DNA from: Desertibacillus haloalkaliphilus
Lineage (GTDB): Bacteria > Bacillota > Bacilli > Bacillales > KJ1-10-99
Length of the DNA stretch: 64,000 bases
Direction: 5' to 3'
NCBI RefSeq assembly: GCF_019039105.1
Contig: NZ_JAHPIV010000002.1
Coordinates: 124,001 to 188,000 of the forward strand
The stretch's first letter is position 1; every line of letters begins with the position of its first letter. A program made the position numbers and the translations under genes. This document shows positions 1-9,876 of the stretch, piece after piece. Below the pieces are notes generated by a model, which did not search any database, was not told where the DNA came from, and saw nothing but the letters and a program-made list of their open reading frames with translations.

Positions 1-101
1 CAAAGTAACGCCTCCTTTATCACAGTTAAATGTACCATAACTAGGCCTTGTCCTCAAATCAAGCGGCAAATGATTTCCTGTAAAATATCCGTAAAATGTT
101 A

Positions 102-130
102 TTGAATCGCTTCATAACACATGGTATGAT
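102..130 (+). promoter_or_regulatory. Sigma-A type promoter of 6S RNA
   Basis: TTGAAT at 102-107 and TATGAT at 125-130 are separated by exactly 17 bp, a good vegetative promoter. The predicted start falls about 7 bp after the -10 box, just before the closing stem of the 6S RNA. No convincing protein gene lies in the first 600 bases. Confidence 0.7.
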
Positions 131-136
131 AAATGT

Positions 137-331
137 AAGAAATTTAAGAGTCCTAAGGTGTTCGTAGGATACTCTACGTTTTGAGCCAACACTTTATAAG
201 AGGGAGCTTGCAGTTCATAAATCGGAGTACATGCCTTTACAACTGAGGACGTATGAAGATTTAGACAGAGCACCCACCTGCGTGAGAGCAGGTTCAAAAC
301 TAAGTTTTTACGGCACAATTGGGACTCTTAC
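137..331 (+). ncRNA. bsrA: 6S RNA (bsrA-like)
   Basis: 6S RNA mimics an open promoter and binds the sigma-A RNA polymerase holoenzyme, lowering transcription in stationary phase. The transcript of roughly 190-200 nt is closed by an 8-bp stem: AAGAGTCC at 146-153 pairs with GGACTCTT at 322-329. Between lie long imperfect stems with a central unpaired region, and a strong hairpin around 271-293 (CACCTGC...GCAGGT). A perfect -35/-10 pair precedes it. Its place just upstream of tcdA matches my recollection of B. subtilis bsrA, which lies by aspS and yrvM. No ORF with a ribosome-binding site overlaps it. The exact ends are estimated. Confidence 0.75.
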
Positions 332-351
332 CTATACATATTCGAAATCAC

Positions 352-380
352 CTAAGGGAAAACTTCTCTTAGTTTTTTTT
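352..380 (+). terminator. Rho-independent terminator downstream of 6S RNA
   Basis: The stem CTAAGGGAA / TTCTCTTAG with an AAC loop is followed by eight T residues. It would end read-through from the 6S RNA promoter. Confidence 0.7.
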
Positions 381-390
381 ATGTTGTAGT

Positions 391-454
391 GGTTAAGGGG
401 CGGAGTGCGCCAGCAGAGCTGATGCTTGATGAAGGAGGCTTACTCGCACCGCCT
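391..454. repeat. Dispersed GC-rich repeat, copy 1
   Basis: This is the first of a repeat family that begins AAGGGGCGGAGTGCGC and ends TACTCGCACCGCC, so its ends are imperfect inverted repeats. It lies a few bases after the 6S terminator T-run. Related copies are at 1450-1513, 16638-16727 and 18258-18540. No coding potential is seen. From 455 to 614 I see only the tcdA upstream region. Confidence 0.75.
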
Positions 455-614
455 TTGATAGAAATCATTTGAGGGAGATTACCTTGATGAAGAGAAATTG
501 TTTCAAGGAGAACGTAGTCCAAACTGTTTGCAAAACTTCCCTTTTATTTCTTACTATGGTATATTCAATTCCGAGTGTATTACGGAGAATAGAGGGTTTG
601 GAAGGAGTTAACAG

Positions 615-1376
615 ATGTTACATCAATTTTCTCGAAATGAATTGGCAATAGGCCATGATGGGCTAGATGTCTTAAAAAATAGTACGGTTGCAGTTTTGGG
701 GATCGGAGGAGTAGGCTCATTTTCAGCTGAAGCATTAGCTCGGTCTGGGGTTGGTCGCCTCGTCCTCGTGGATAAAGATGATGTTGATATCACAAATGTC
801 AATCGACAAGTCCATGCATTATTATCAACGGTAGGACAACCCAAAGTTGATTTAATGAAGGAACGAATTGCAGATATTAATCCAGACTGTGAGGTTATTG
901 CTTTAAAGATGTTTTATACGGAAGAAACCTATGAGCAGTTTTTTGAATATGATCTTGATTTTGTTGTCGATGCAAGTGATACAATTTCCTATAAAATTCA
1001 TTTGATGAAAGAGTGCCTTACACGAAACGTTCCGATTATCTCGAGCATGGGAGTAGCTAATAAAATGGATCCGACACGTTTAAGAATCGCCGACATTTCA
1101 AAAACGAGCTATGATCCAATCGCTAAGGTGATTCGTACAAAGTTAAGAAAACAAGGCATTCATAAAGGGATCAATGTTGTCTTTTCAGATGAACAGCCGA
1201 TTAAAATCCGTGAAGACATACGTAAAGAAATTGTTCCTGAAGAAGCAGAGAATTCACCGATACGTAAAGCAAAAATGCCACCATCATCGAATGCGTTTGT
1301 TCCATCCGTTTCTGGCTTAATTATGGCTGGACATGTCGTTACAACGTTATTAAAGGATATTAAAATTGAACGATAG
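615..1376 (+). CDS. tcdA: tRNA threonylcarbamoyladenosine dehydratase TcdA
   Basis: This E1-like ATP-dependent enzyme cyclises t6A37 of ANN-decoding tRNAs to ct6A in the cytoplasm. The 253-aa protein has the adenylate-binding Rossmann motif GIGGVGS at about residues 29-35, the DKDDVDITNVNRQ segment typical of ThiF/MoeB/E1 folds near residue 53, and the PSSNAFVPSVSG region near the C-terminus. The start has GGAAGGAG 9 bases upstream. The length and position beside the 6S gene match B. subtilis yrvM. A short hairpin terminator follows. A ThiF/MoeB sulfur-carrier adenylase is the alternative, but the neighbours favour TcdA. Confidence 0.93.
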   Translation: MLHQFSRNELAIGHDGLDVLKNSTVAVLGIGGVGSFSAEALARSGVGRLVLVDKDDVDITNVNRQVHALLSTVGQPKVDLMKERIADINPDCEVIALKMFYTEETYEQFFEYDLDFVVDASDTISYKIHLMKECLTRNVPIISSMGVANKMDPTRLRIADISKTSYDPIAKVIRTKLRKQGIHKGINVVFSDEQPIKIREDIRKEIVPEEAENSPIRKAKMPPSSNAFVPSVSGLIMAGHVVTTLLKDIKIER

Positions 1377-1410
1377 TCAATCAGTGAAATTTGAATAATT
1401 TTTTGCAAAA

Positions 1411-1436
1411 AGCAGCCGTTTTATGGCTGTTTTTTT
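1411..1436 (+). terminator. Terminator after tcdA
   Basis: CAGCC/GGCTG hairpin with a 7-base loop followed by a run of seven T residues. Confidence 0.65.
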
Positions 1437-1449
1437 CATTGTTTTGTGT

Positions 1450-1513
1450 GGTAAAGGGGCGGAGTGCGCGATCAGGAAGGAGTAATCAAGGGAGTTCGCT
1501 TACTCGCACCGCT
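1450..1513. repeat. Dispersed GC-rich repeat, copy 2
   Basis: GGTAAAGGGGCGGAGTGCGC at the left and TACTCGCACCGC at the right match copy 1, while the interior differs. Like copy 1 it lies immediately beyond a terminator T-run, here that of tcdA. Confidence 0.75.
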
Positions 1514-1602
1514 TCGAAAATGGGTTATAGAAGATGTGCAATGGAAGCTTATATTAAAAAAACATTTCTGAAAAAATTCTGAACTTTTTAGTGATCAAAC
1601 TC

Positions 1603-1631
1603 TTGAATAATTTATGAATTTTACTTATAAT
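1603..1631 (+). promoter_or_regulatory. Sigma-A promoter of lutP
   Basis: TTGAAT at 1603-1608 and TATAAT at 1626-1631 are 17 bp apart. The operator-like palindrome begins 17 bp further downstream, where a bound repressor would block transcription. Confidence 0.75.
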
Positions 1632-1647
1632 GAAACCACTTACATTA

Positions 1648-1660
1648 GTCATCTGATGAC
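1648..1660. promoter_or_regulatory. Operator-like palindrome upstream of lutP
   Basis: GTCATCTGATGAC is a near-perfect 13-bp palindrome just downstream of the lutP promoter. The same half-sites occur upstream of lutA at 3747-3761. By analogy with B. subtilis, a GntR-family repressor (LutR) is the likely ligand. No lutR gene is in the window. Confidence 0.6.
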
Positions 1661-1744
1661 CGGTAGATATGATTATCATTATTTTTTCTATATATGGATA
1701 ATGGGAATTAGATGAACTTACATACTTTTGAGGGGGGAAGGGAA

Positions 1745-3526
1745 ATGAGTATTGGAGTTTTATCTTTATTAGCACTTGTACCTATTCTTTCAGTCTTATT
1801 GTTCTTAGTTATTTTACGTTGGCCTGCCAAACGTGCGATGCCGATTGCTTTTATTGTCACAGTTGTTATTGCGATGTTTGTCTGGGATGTGCCCGGTAAT
1901 CAAGTGGCAGCTGCCAGTATGAACGGAGTTGTAACCGCTTTAGAAGTATTATTTATCGTCTTTGGTGCGATCTTGATGCTTAATACGTTAAAAGAAAGCG
2001 GTGCCATTCAAACGATACGTCAAGGATTTACGGACATTTCTCCAGACCGACGAGTTCAGGCGATTATCATTTGCTGGTTGTTTGGGTCATTTATCGAAGG
2101 GGCATCCGGCTGGGGAACGCCAGCGGCCATTGCAGCACCATTATTAGTAGCTGTTGGTTTTCCTGCGATGGGGGCAGTTATGGTTGCCTTAATCATTCAA
2201 TCAACACCAGTGTCCTATGGGGCTGTAGGTACACCGATTTTAATTGGTGTTGGTTCAGGACTCAGTGGATCATCTATGGTTGAAGGGACTGCGTCAAGCT
2301 TAGGGATGACATTTGATGCGTATATTAACTCGATTGGTGGACAAGTTGCTATCATTCACGCGATTGTAGGGCTGTTGATTCCGCTGTTTATGGTTACCTT
2401 GTTAACGAGGTTCTTCGGTAAAAACAAGTCATTCACTGAAGGGCTAGCACTATGGAAGTTTGCGTTATTTGCAGGGGTGGCATTTACTGTCCCATTTGCA
2501 ATTGTCGCTAACGTTCTTGGTCCAGAGTTTCCAGCGATGTTTGGAGGGTTAATCGGACTGGCGATTGTTGTTCCAGCTGCTAAACGAGGCTTTTTAATGC
2601 CGAAGAAAGTGTGGAATTTTGAAGAGAAATCTAAATGGGATCCGGAATGGACTGGTAAATTAGAGATTTCAAATCAACCGTTAGCGAAGCCAATATCACC
2701 ATTTATGGCGTGGTTACCATACATTATCGTTGGTGCGTTACTCGTTATCACTCGTGTAAATTCACTACCATTTGGTGATTGGCTTAAAGCATTCACATTA
2801 GAGGCAAATAATATCTTTGGTACAGAAATATCAATTGATAGTGAGCCTTTATTCTTACCAGGTACTGTTTTAATCACGGTATCAATTATCTCGTATTTCC
2901 TTTACAAAATGACATCAAATGCTTATGGTCGCGCCCTCAAAGACTCTTTTGGAACGATTGTAAGCGCTGCACCAGCGTTGTTATTCTCGGTGCCGATGGT
3001 TCAAGTCTTTATCAACTCGGATGTCAATGCGAGTGGTTTTGAAAGCATGCCGCTTGTATTAGCTGAAGGTGTATCTGTTGCGATTGGTGAGAATTGGCCG
3101 GCGGTAGCGCCAGCGATCGGAGCATTAGGCGCGTTTGTTGCCGGAAGTAATACGATTAGTAACATGATGTTTTCGTTGTTCCAATTTGGTGTAGCTGAAA
3201 ATATCGGTGTTGCTGGTGCAACGGTTGTCGCTCTTCAAGCGGTTGGAGGAGCTGCAGGTAACATGATTTGTGTTCACAATGTTGTAGCCGCTTCAGCAGC
3301 AGCCGGCTTAGTTGGAAAAGAAGGGAATTTAATTCGTAAAACACTGATCCCAACTACCTATTATGTATTCTTTGCAGGAGGTATTGGATTTGTTGCCTTA
3401 AATGGGTTTGGCTTCAATATCGGAACGTTGATGGTTACAATTGTCGTCAGTGGGGCTGTGTTCGCCTTTATTAAAGGAAGTCAAAAGCAACGTGAAGAAA
3501 GTAAGCAACAAAAAGACGCCGCATAG
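1745..3526 (+). CDS. lutP: L-lactate permease
   Basis: This is a proton-coupled L-lactate permease of the LctP family in the cytoplasmic membrane. I chose ATG 1745 (593 aa) because GAGGGGGGAAGGGAA lies directly upstream; an in-frame ATG at 1712 lacks a good site. The protein starts with a hydrophobic helix and has more than ten membrane spans. It carries the conserved family segments [17 protein letters not shown] and [11 protein letters not shown], and ends in a lysine/glutamine-rich cytoplasmic tail. It is followed by lutABC, so uptake and oxidation of lactate are encoded together. The shared palindrome upstream of lutP and lutA suggests common lactate-responsive repression. Confidence 0.92.
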   Translation: MSIGVLSLLALVPILSVLLFLVILRWPAKRAMPIAFIVTVVIAMFVWDVPGNQVAAASMNGVVTALEVLFIVFGAILMLNTLKESGAIQTIRQGFTDISPDRRVQAIIICWLFGSFIEGASGWGTPAAIAAPLLVAVGFPAMGAVMVALIIQSTPVSYGAVGTPILIGVGSGLSGSSMVEGTASSLGMTFDAYINSIGGQVAIIHAIVGLLIPLFMVTLLTRFFGKNKSFTEGLALWKFALFAGVAFTVPFAIVANVLGPEFPAMFGGLIGLAIVVPAAKRGFLMPKKVWNFEEKSKWDPEWTGKLEISNQPLAKPISPFMAWLPYIIVGALLVITRVNSLPFGDWLKAFTLEANNIFGTEISIDSEPLFLPGTVLITVSIISYFLYKMTSNAYGRALKDSFGTIVSAAPALLFSVPMVQVFINSDVNASGFESMPLVLAEGVSVAIGENWPAVAPAIGALGAFVAGSNTISNMMFSLFQFGVAENIGVAGATVVALQAVGGAAGNMICVHNVVAASAAAGLVGKEGNLIRKTLIPTTYYVFFAGGIGFVALNGFGFNIGTLMVTIVVSGAVFAFIKGSQKQREESKQQKDAA

Positions 3527-3746
3527 TTCAATTGTTGCCAATCGTGTGATGATTCTCTACAATAAGAATAAGAGATAGTCACTCATCATAGAATCAAATA
3601 AGGTGGAAAGTAGCTGTCTACTAAATGATTGTGTACCTAGGTGATGTACAAGATTCAGGAAGCTCTCGGAATAAGTTCTGAGGTTTTGATCTTAAGGTCA
3701 CTGATCCTTCATTAAGATAGCTCCTTCCCACACTTTTTATTGAATA

Positions 3747-3761
3747 GGTCATCAGATGACC
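3747..3761. promoter_or_regulatory. Operator-like palindrome upstream of lutABC
   Basis: GGTCATCAGATGACC is a near-perfect palindrome 29 bp before the lutA start, with the same half-sites as the lutP site. The rest of the 3527-3789 gap shows no gene. A long imperfect inverted repeat (GTGGAAAGTAGCT near 3602, AGCTCCTTCCCAC near 3719) may fold in the RNA. Confidence 0.6.
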
Positions 3762-3789
3762 GGATAATTAACTCGAAGGGGATAGGACA

Positions 3790-4509
3790 ATGAAAGTCTC
3801 ATTATTTATTACATGTTTAGCAGATGTTTTTTATACAAATGTAGGTAAGCATACAGTTGAAGTGTTAGAACGGTTAGGGTGTGAAGTTGACTTTCCTGAG
3901 AATCAAACATGCTGTGGGCAACCTGCCTACAATAGCGGCTACCATAAAGAAGCGCGAGAAGTAGCCAAACATATGATTAGAACGTTCGAAAACTCAGATT
4001 ACGTTGTTTCGCCAGCTGGCTCTTGTGTGTCGATGCTACATGAATATAAGCATTTGTTTGAAGATGACCCTGAGTGGCAGGTGCGTGCGGAGGAACTTGC
4101 TAATAAGTCTTTTGAATTTACGCAGTTTATTGTTGAAGTCTTAAAAGTTAAAGATGTCGGTGCAAAGCTGGATGCAAATGTGACATATCATACATCTTGC
4201 CATATGACAAGACTCCTCGGTGTCAAAGATGCTCCGATGACATTGTTAGAGAATGTTGAAGGGTTAACGTTAACAAGCTTACCGAACAAAGAAACGTGTT
4301 GCGGCTTCGGTGGAACTTTTTCGGTCAAAATGGTTCCAATTTCAGAACAAATGGTTAATGAGAAAATTGAACATATTGAAGAGACCAAAGCTGAAGTTTT
4401 AGTGGGAGCTGATTGCGGTTGTTTGATGAATATCGGTGGACGAATTGAACGTCAGGGCAAACCGATTAAAGTAATGCATATTGCCGAAGTTTTAGATAAA
4501 ACGAAATAA
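3790..4509 (+). CDS. lutA: Lactate utilization protein LutA (CCG-domain Fe-S subunit)
   Basis: LutA works with LutB and LutC to oxidise L-lactate to pyruvate in the cytoplasm. The 239-aa protein has the two cysteine-rich CCG domains of the family: [13 protein letters not shown] near residue 39 and [11 protein letters not shown] near residue 170. Additional cysteines sit in HTSCH and GADCGCL. These ligate an iron-sulfur cluster, as in heterodisulfide reductase and GlcF-type proteins. The start is supported by GAAGGGGA 7 bases upstream. It is the first gene of lutABC; lutB begins 22 bases after its stop. Confidence 0.93.
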   Translation: MKVSLFITCLADVFYTNVGKHTVEVLERLGCEVDFPENQTCCGQPAYNSGYHKEAREVAKHMIRTFENSDYVVSPAGSCVSMLHEYKHLFEDDPEWQVRAEELANKSFEFTQFIVEVLKVKDVGAKLDANVTYHTSCHMTRLLGVKDAPMTLLENVEGLTLTSLPNKETCCGFGGTFSVKMVPISEQMVNEKIEHIEETKAEVLVGADCGCLMNIGGRIERQGKPIKVMHIAEVLDKTK

Positions 4510-4531
4510 AATAGAAAGTTGGTGAGTAACC

Positions 4532-5962
4532 ATGGCTATGAAAATTGGTCAAGACGAGTTTTTTGGACGAGTCGACGAAGGCTTAAACAACACTTTTATG
4601 CGTAAGGCGATGGTTTCTGCGCAAGAACGGTTAAAGAATGGGCGACTAAACGCTGCTGATGAATTAGGAAATTGGGAGGATTGGCGAGATCATGCAGAAG
4701 AGATCCGTCAGCATACACTAGAAAACCTCGATTATTATTTAGAGCAATTAGCAGAAAACGTTGTAAAAAAAGGTGGGCATGTATATTTCGCACAAACAGC
4801 GGAAGAAGCAAACGAATATGTCCAGTCGATTGCTAAACAGAAACAAGCAAAAAAAGTAATCAAGTCAAAATCAATGGTTACTGAAGAAATTAGTATGAAT
4901 GAAGCATTAGAAGCTGCTGGGTGTGAAGTGATTGAGTCAGATTTAGGCGAATACATTCTCCAAATTGATGATCATGACCCACCATCCCATATCGTTGCAC
5001 CGGCTCTGCACAAAAACAAGGATCAAATTCGGGATACCTTTCATGAAAAGAAAGGCTATGAAAATACGTCGAAACCAGAAGAGTTGGCGTTGTTTGCACG
5101 TGAACAGCTCCGTGGCGAATTTTTAGAAGCGGATATTGGGATTACAGGATGTAACTTCGCAGTGGCTGAATCAGGAAGTATTTCCTTAGTGACAAATGAG
5201 GGAAATGCAAGACTAGCGTCAACACTGCCAAAAACGCAGATCACCGTGATGGGAATGGAGCGTATTGTTCCAACATGGGAAGAGTTAGATGTGTTAGTTA
5301 GTATGCTTTGTCGAAGTGCAGTCGGACAAAAATTAACAAGTTATATTACGGGATTAACCGGTCCGAAAGAAGAAGGCGATGTTGACGGGCCAGAAGAATT
5401 TCACTTAGTTATTGTAGACAACGGGCGTTCAAATATTCTCGGCACAGAATTTCAATCGGCATTACAATGTATTCGTTGTGCCGCTTGTATCAATGTTTGT
5501 CCAATATATCGACATATCGGTGGTCATTCTTACGGTTCGATTTATCCTGGGCCAATCGGTGCTGTCCTTTCACCGTTGTTAGGTGGCTATGATGATTACA
5601 AAGAGTTACCATACGCTTCAAGCTTATGTGGCGCTTGTACAGAAGCATGTCCGGTAAAAATTCCGTTGCATGATTTATTAATTAAGCATCGTCGCAATAT
5701 GATTGAGAAAGAAGGAAAAGGTGCATTTGGAGAAAAATTAGCGATGAAAGGCTTTGCGATGGCAGCGAGCTCTCCTAAAATTTATAACATAGGGTCAAAA
5801 GCAGCACCAACGATGATGGGGCCATATTCAAAAGAGGGGAAAATCACGAAAGGACCAGGACCTGTGAAGCCGTGGACAGATATTCGTGACTTCCCTGAAC
5901 CGAGCAAAGAGAACTTTAGATCGTGGTTTAAAAAACGTGATCAAGGAGGAACAAAATCATGA
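4532..5962 (+). CDS. lutB: Lactate utilization iron-sulfur protein LutB
   Basis: The 476-aa central subunit of the LutABC lactate oxidation system. The N-terminal two thirds is an LUD (DUF162) domain, including the GNCRF-like [12 protein letters not shown] stretch near residue 206. The C-terminal part is a ferredoxin-like segment with [12 protein letters not shown] and [13 protein letters not shown] motifs for two 4Fe-4S clusters. A C-terminal tail typical of YkgF/LutB proteins follows. Its last codons overlap the lutC start by 4 bases (ATGA), so the two are probably translationally coupled. Confidence 0.93.
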   Translation: MAMKIGQDEFFGRVDEGLNNTFMRKAMVSAQERLKNGRLNAADELGNWEDWRDHAEEIRQHTLENLDYYLEQLAENVVKKGGHVYFAQTAEEANEYVQSIAKQKQAKKVIKSKSMVTEEISMNEALEAAGCEVIESDLGEYILQIDDHDPPSHIVAPALHKNKDQIRDTFHEKKGYENTSKPEELALFAREQLRGEFLEADIGITGCNFAVAESGSISLVTNEGNARLASTLPKTQITVMGMERIVPTWEELDVLVSMLCRSAVGQKLTSYITGLTGPKEEGDVDGPEEFHLVIVDNGRSNILGTEFQSALQCIRCAACINVCPIYRHIGGHSYGSIYPGPIGAVLSPLLGGYDDYKELPYASSLCGACTEACPVKIPLHDLLIKHRRNMIEKEGKGAFGEKLAMKGFAMAASSPKIYNIGSKAAPTMMGPYSKEGKITKGPGPVKPWTDIRDFPEPSKENFRSWFKKRDQGGTKS

Positions 5963-6678
5963 CCTCTGGAATGATTCAAAATAAAGAAAAGTTTTTAAAT
6001 ACCGTTGCTGGTCGGCTAGGGAGAGACCGCCGAACATCAGGAGTTACTCGTCCACAGTGGAAAAAGCAACCACAATGGGAGGTATTTAAAGATTATTCGC
6101 AAGATCAATTGTTAGAGCAACTAAAAGAGCAATGTAGCCGTATTCACACAGAGATTGAAGTGACGACTTCCGCTCAGGTCGAGCGTGTACTTGGAGAAGT
6201 GATTGAGCGTTTTGATGGCAAATCATTAATTACATGGGATGATCCTCGATTCCACGAGCAAAAACTTGATAAATACTTTGATAAGCTAACTGGCGAAGGT
6301 AAAGAGTTTTATCAATGGGAGCCTGCACGCGGGGATGAGAACATTAAAATTGCCGAGAGAGCCGATATTGGCATTACGTTTTCTGATATGACACTTGCTG
6401 AATCAGGTACGGTCGTTTTATTAAGTGATCAAGGCAAAGGGCGTTCGGTCAGCTTGCTTCCAGAAAAGTATATTGCACTTATTCCAAAAAGTACCATTGT
6501 ACCACGGATGACGCAAGCGACTCATGAAATTCATAAGATAGCAAAGCAAGAAGGACGTTTTCCTTCATGTGTGAACTTTATTTCAGGTCCAAGTAACAGT
6601 GCTGATATTGAAATGAACTTGGTCGTTGGCGTTCATGGACCGATTCAGGCGTGCTATATCGTCATTGAGGACGTATAA
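5959..6678 (+). CDS. lutC: Lactate utilization protein LutC
   Basis: The 239-aa third subunit of lactate oxidation, consisting mainly of one LUD domain. The family signature [20 protein letters not shown] and the following [16 protein letters not shown] segment are both present. It overlaps the end of lutB by 4 bases and is the last gene of the operon. A short inverted-repeat element follows almost at once. GGAGG of the lutB 3' end serves as its ribosome-binding site. Confidence 0.92.
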   Translation: MTSGMIQNKEKFLNTVAGRLGRDRRTSGVTRPQWKKQPQWEVFKDYSQDQLLEQLKEQCSRIHTEIEVTTSAQVERVLGEVIERFDGKSLITWDDPRFHEQKLDKYFDKLTGEGKEFYQWEPARGDENIKIAERADIGITFSDMTLAESGTVVLLSDQGKGRSVSLLPEKYIALIPKSTIVPRMTQATHEIHKIAKQEGRFPSCVNFISGPSNSADIEMNLVVGVHGPIQACYIVIEDV

Positions 6679-6680
6679 AA

Positions 6681-6787
6681 GGGTGTTCAAAAAGACCGAG
6701 TTGGCTTGCTCGTGCGCTTTCACAGAGCATAAGCTCCAGCTGCGACTTTAGCTGATTGGTACTTTTATTCCACCTTCTTGAACACGC
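6681..6787. repeat. MITE-like element with inverted ends
   Basis: A 107-bp non-coding segment is bounded by GGGTGTTCAAAAAG on the left and CTTCTTGAACACGC on the right. These are inverted repeats sharing the exact 8-mer GTGTTCAA. It sits directly behind the lutC stop. No second copy is obvious in this window, so classification as a mobile MITE is inference. Confidence 0.45.
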
Positions 6788-6810
6788 ACTATAAGTTAAA
6801 AGATATAGAG

Positions 6811-6850
6811 AAAAAGCAACAGAAATCATTATTTCTGTTGCTTTTATTTT
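6811..6850. terminator. Bidirectional terminator between lutC and rsfA-like gene
   Basis: The 13-bp stem AAAGCAACAGAAA/TTTCTGTTGCTTT with a 6-base loop has T-rich sequence on both strands. It lies between the convergent lutABC operon and the rsfA-like gene and can serve both. Confidence 0.8.
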
Positions 6851-7443
6851 GCGACTTTTTCAAGGTTCCCGTTTTTATCCATCTTAAATGTAGACGGTGA
6901 CATTGGCTCGTCCTCTTGAAGAATAGCCATTCGTCTAGCACGATTCATGATCTGAATAAGTGATTGATAGTCTTCTTCAATGACTTTGTGATCCTTCTTC
7001 GTTTTCTCTAATTCTGATTCTAACTCTTTGTTTTTGGTTAACAGTTCGAGGTTTTCTTTTAGTAATTTTTCATTTTCTTTTTTTAGTTTGTCTGATTGAT
7101 TGTCGTCTCGATTTAAGTGTTGCAAATAGCCGATGACATCGGTTAAAGATAGTTCACGGCTTTGTTCGGTTGTGATGGTTTGTACTGGTTTAGAGTAAGG
7201 GAGGTATGAAGCTGCCCGTTTCCGCTCTTTTCGTTCTTTTTTTGCTAATTTTATTTCTTCTTCATATTGTTGGCGTACGACCGCGTTCCAACGAAATCCA
7301 CATGCAGCGGACGTACGATTTGTTTCGTCACCAACCTCATCGAAGGCACGTAGTTGCGTACTTCCTTCTCGAATGTGTCGTAGTACAGTTTCAGCTAGTA
7401 ATAAATCATCTTCGTGGGACCATGCGTCTTGTCTTACTTTCAT
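6844..7443 (-). CDS. rsfA: RsfA-family sporulation transcription regulator
   Basis: The 199-aa protein has an N-terminal Myb/SANT-like DNA-binding region ([21 protein letters not shown], then [17 protein letters not shown]) and a long coiled coil of K/E/L heptads at about residues 115-165. This matches the RsfA/GerR family of Bacillus, which modulates sigma-F and sigma-E dependent genes during sporulation. The symbol follows family resemblance; the exact paralog (RsfA or GerR-like) cannot be settled here. It is a single gene on the minus strand, converging on lutC. Confidence 0.75.
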   Translation of the reverse strand: MKVRQDAWSHEDDLLLAETVLRHIREGSTQLRAFDEVGDETNRTSAACGFRWNAVVRQQYEEEIKLAKKERKERKRAASYLPYSKPVQTITTEQSRELSLTDVIGYLQHLNRDDNQSDKLKKENEKLLKENLELLTKNKELESELEKTKKDHKVIEEDYQSLIQIMNRARRMAILQEDEPMSPSTFKMDKNGNLEKVAK

Positions 7444-7629
7444 CTAAAAATCAACTCCTGTAAATGTTGTTTGTATCACTACTATTTCCAATATAGAGAA
7501 TAGATATACCAGTGTGATAGAAAAATAATAGGTTTGATTTTTGAGAATAAAAGGCTTTCAAATAGTGTACCAATAATTTAGATGAAGGGGATAGAAGGAG
7601 TTTAATAAGTAATTGCTCACACTGTGGAG

Positions 7630-7674
7630 GCACAATAAACAGATTAACCTTTTCTAGGAAGCTGTCTATTGTGC
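7630..7674 (-). terminator. Hairpin downstream of rarA
   Basis: GCACAATAAACAG and CTGTCTATTGTGC form a 13-bp stem with one mismatch just after the rarA stop. A clear T-run is lacking, so termination is only possible, not certain. Confidence 0.35.
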
Positions 7675-7684
7675 ATGAGGTGGC

Positions 7685-8944
7685 TTACTTAAGCTTGTTA
7701 TAAATCTCGCTTAGTGCTTGTTCAAATTTTCCGGTCGTTTTCGGTTGATAATACGTTTTGTTTTTCAAGCGATCAGGGAGGTATTGTTGCTTGACCCAGC
7801 CGTGTTCATAATCATGCGGGTATTTGTAGTCGACCCCACGGCCAAGGTCTTTGGCTCCTTGATAATGGGCGTCTTTTAAGTGTGACGGAATTTCACCGGT
7901 ATGTCCTTTGCGAATATCTGCTAATGCATGATCGAGTGCTTTATAGGCTGAATTTGATTTTGGAGACAAACAGAGCTCAATTACTGTATTTGCAAGTGGA
8001 ATGCGCGCTTCAGGGAAGCCAACTCGCTCAGCAACTTCTATTGCAGCTAAGGCTCTTGGTCCAGCCTGTGGATTAGCCAAGCCAATATCTTCATACGCCG
8101 TTACAAGTAATCGCCGACTGATGCTCGTTAAATCTCCAACCTCGATTAGGCGCCCCAAATAGTGGAGGGCAGCGTCGACATCACTACCACGGATGGATTT
8201 CTGAAAGGCGGAGAGAACATCATAATGTCCATCACCATTCTTATCATGAGTAAAGCTTTTTTTCTGAATGCATTCCTCGGCCGTTTTGAGATCAATAGTA
8301 ATTTTGCCGTCACTTTCTTTCGATGATAAAACAGCAAGTTCTAATGCATTTAAGGCGGTACGGACATCCCCTCCACAAGCGATTGCAAGATGATTAAGTG
8401 CATCTTCATCTATATCGACATTATAGGTTCCGAGTCCATCGCTTTGATCATGAACGGCACGCAGTATGGCTTCTTTGATATCCTCTGGTTGTAATGGATG
8501 TAACTCAAAGATTTGACAACGACTTCGTATCGCTGGGTTGATGGCGTGATATGGGTTTGCGGTTGTCGCTCCGATTAACGTGAGGAGCCCTTTCTCTAAA
8601 AATGGTAATAAAAAATCTTGTTTTCCTTTGTCAAGGCGATGGACTTCATCAAGAATTAAAATAAGTTTCCCTGACATTTTTGCTTCTTCAACAACAATTT
8701 CCATGTCTTTCTTATTGTGGACAACCGCGTTTAACAACTTATAGTGTGTATCTGTGCTACCGGCAATGGCGGTTGCAATTGATGTTTTTCCAGTCCCAGG
8801 AGGTCCGTATAAGATCATTGATGATAAATGATTCGCTTTGACCATGCGGTGGAGAAGCTTCCCTTTTGAAATGAGGTGTTGTTGTCCGATAATTTCTTCG
8901 ATTTTTTTGGGTCTCATCCGATATGCTAATGGCTGTTTCTTCAT
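7685..8944 (-). CDS. rarA: Replication-associated recombination protein A (MgsA/RarA ATPase)
   Basis: A 419-aa AAA+ ATPase of the RarA/MgsA/WRNIP1 family that acts at stalled replication forks with single-stranded-DNA binding protein. Walker A is GPPGTGKTS near residue 47 and Walker B LDEVHRLDKGKQDF follows near residue 98. A sensor TTANPYHAINPAIRSRCQIFEL segment and the C-terminal MgsA oligomerisation domain (HLKDAHYQGAKDLGRG) are present. It is yrvN in B. subtilis and keeps its place near cymR, though on the opposite strand. Confidence 0.93.
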   Translation of the reverse strand: MKKQPLAYRMRPKKIEEIIGQQHLISKGKLLHRMVKANHLSSMILYGPPGTGKTSIATAIAGSTDTHYKLLNAVVHNKKDMEIVVEEAKMSGKLILILDEVHRLDKGKQDFLLPFLEKGLLTLIGATTANPYHAINPAIRSRCQIFELHPLQPEDIKEAILRAVHDQSDGLGTYNVDIDEDALNHLAIACGGDVRTALNALELAVLSSKESDGKITIDLKTAEECIQKKSFTHDKNGDGHYDVLSAFQKSIRGSDVDAALHYLGRLIEVGDLTSISRRLLVTAYEDIGLANPQAGPRALAAIEVAERVGFPEARIPLANTVIELCLSPKSNSAYKALDHALADIRKGHTGEIPSHLKDAHYQGAKDLGRGVDYKYPHDYEHGWVKQQYLPDRLKNKTYYQPKTTGKFEQALSEIYNKLK

Positions 8945-9075
8945 TATATCTCTCCAATCGCTCGAATCTCTATCCTTAGTGTAAACAAAAACAGACGCCC
9001 TGAGAATAAAAAGAGCTTACTCCGAAATTTTCAATAAGTTTTCCTATGCGAAAATACAATATCTATTATTTTCAT

Positions 9076-9083
9076 GCTATAAT
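9076..9083 (+). promoter_or_regulatory. Extended -10 promoter upstream of the YczE-type gene and cymR
   Basis: TGCTATAAT at 9075-9083 is an extended -10 (TGnTATAAT). The -35 position (TACAAT) is weak. It is the best promoter candidate for the YczE-type gene and the overlapping cymR. Confidence 0.45.
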
Positions 9084-9183
9084 GGCAGGGACTTTATAAA
9101 TTAATAATAAAGCGCTTTGATAAATCATTCACTTTCGAGTGTAAGCGTAACAAACGAGAGATTAAGAGATAGGATAGGGGCGA

Positions 9184-9876
9184 ATGGAAGTGAGGACGAA
9201 GCGTTTTTTATTACGTTGGCTATTTTTTATGGTTGGATTAATCATTATGTCTTTTGGGATTGCACTATTGATTAAAGCTGACCTTGGTAGTGCACCATGG
9301 GATGTCTTACATATTGGTTTACAGCTTCAGTTTGGCTTAACAATTGGAACGTGGACAGTGATTGCTGGCTTTTTTATTATTGTCTTATCAACGTTGCTTA
9401 CAAAAGAATGGCCACAAGCAGGGGCTTTTATTAATATGGTTCTTGTTGGTGTATTTGTAGATGTGTTCTATTTTATTCTGGAAACACCAAGTTCGTTGTA
9501 CGGACAATTCTTGATGTTATTTTTGGGTATCATTATTATAGGGTATGGTATGGGGCTATACATCGCACCTAAGTGTGGTGCAGGGCCCAGAGACAGCTTA
9601 ATGCTAGCTATAACGCAACGAACAGGCTGGAAAGTGCAATGGGTCAGAAGTGGGATGGAAGTGATTGTCCTGACTGTTGGCTGGTTGTTAGGTGGACCTG
9701 TTTTTATTGGTACGATTTTATTTAGTTTTGGAATCGGAACAGTTGTAGGGTTTACATTACCACAATGTCAACAATTTGTTGACCGAGTGATAGAAAGAGG
9801 GGTAAATAATGAAAATATCGACAAAAGGACGTTACGGGCTAACGATCATGATGGCATTAGCAAAGAAGTTCGGTGA
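9184..9876 (+). CDS. YczE/YyaS/YitT-family integral membrane protein
   Basis: A 230-aa polytopic membrane protein with five or six hydrophobic spans. It has the family motifs ADLGSAPWDVLHIGL near residue 37 and GMGLYIAPKCGAGPRDSLM near residue 122. The function is unknown in this family; some members affect surfactin production. The last about 20 residues are polar because the reading frame runs 68 bases into cymR, including its ribosome-binding site, so the two genes are probably co-transcribed. This overlap is longer than usual, so a natural start or stop variant elsewhere is conceivable. Confidence 0.75.
   Translation: MEVRTKRFLLRWLFFMVGLIIMSFGIALLIKADLGSAPWDVLHIGLQLQFGLTIGTWTVIAGFFIIVLSTLLTKEWPQAGAFINMVLVGVFVDVFYFILETPSSLYGQFLMLFLGIIIIGYGMGLYIAPKCGAGPRDSLMLAITQRTGWKVQWVRSGMEVIVLTVGWLLGGPVFIGTILFSFGIGTVVGFTLPQCQQFVDRVIERGVNNENIDKRTLRANDHDGISKEVR

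Noticed and set aside
112-318. 68-codon open frame on the minus strand
   Set aside because: It lies antisense to the 6S RNA, has no ribosome-binding site and no recognisable protein features.
3527-3789. Possible riboswitch or small RNA between lutP and lutA
   Set aside because: Only a weak long-range inverted repeat is present; the clear feature is the operator palindrome.
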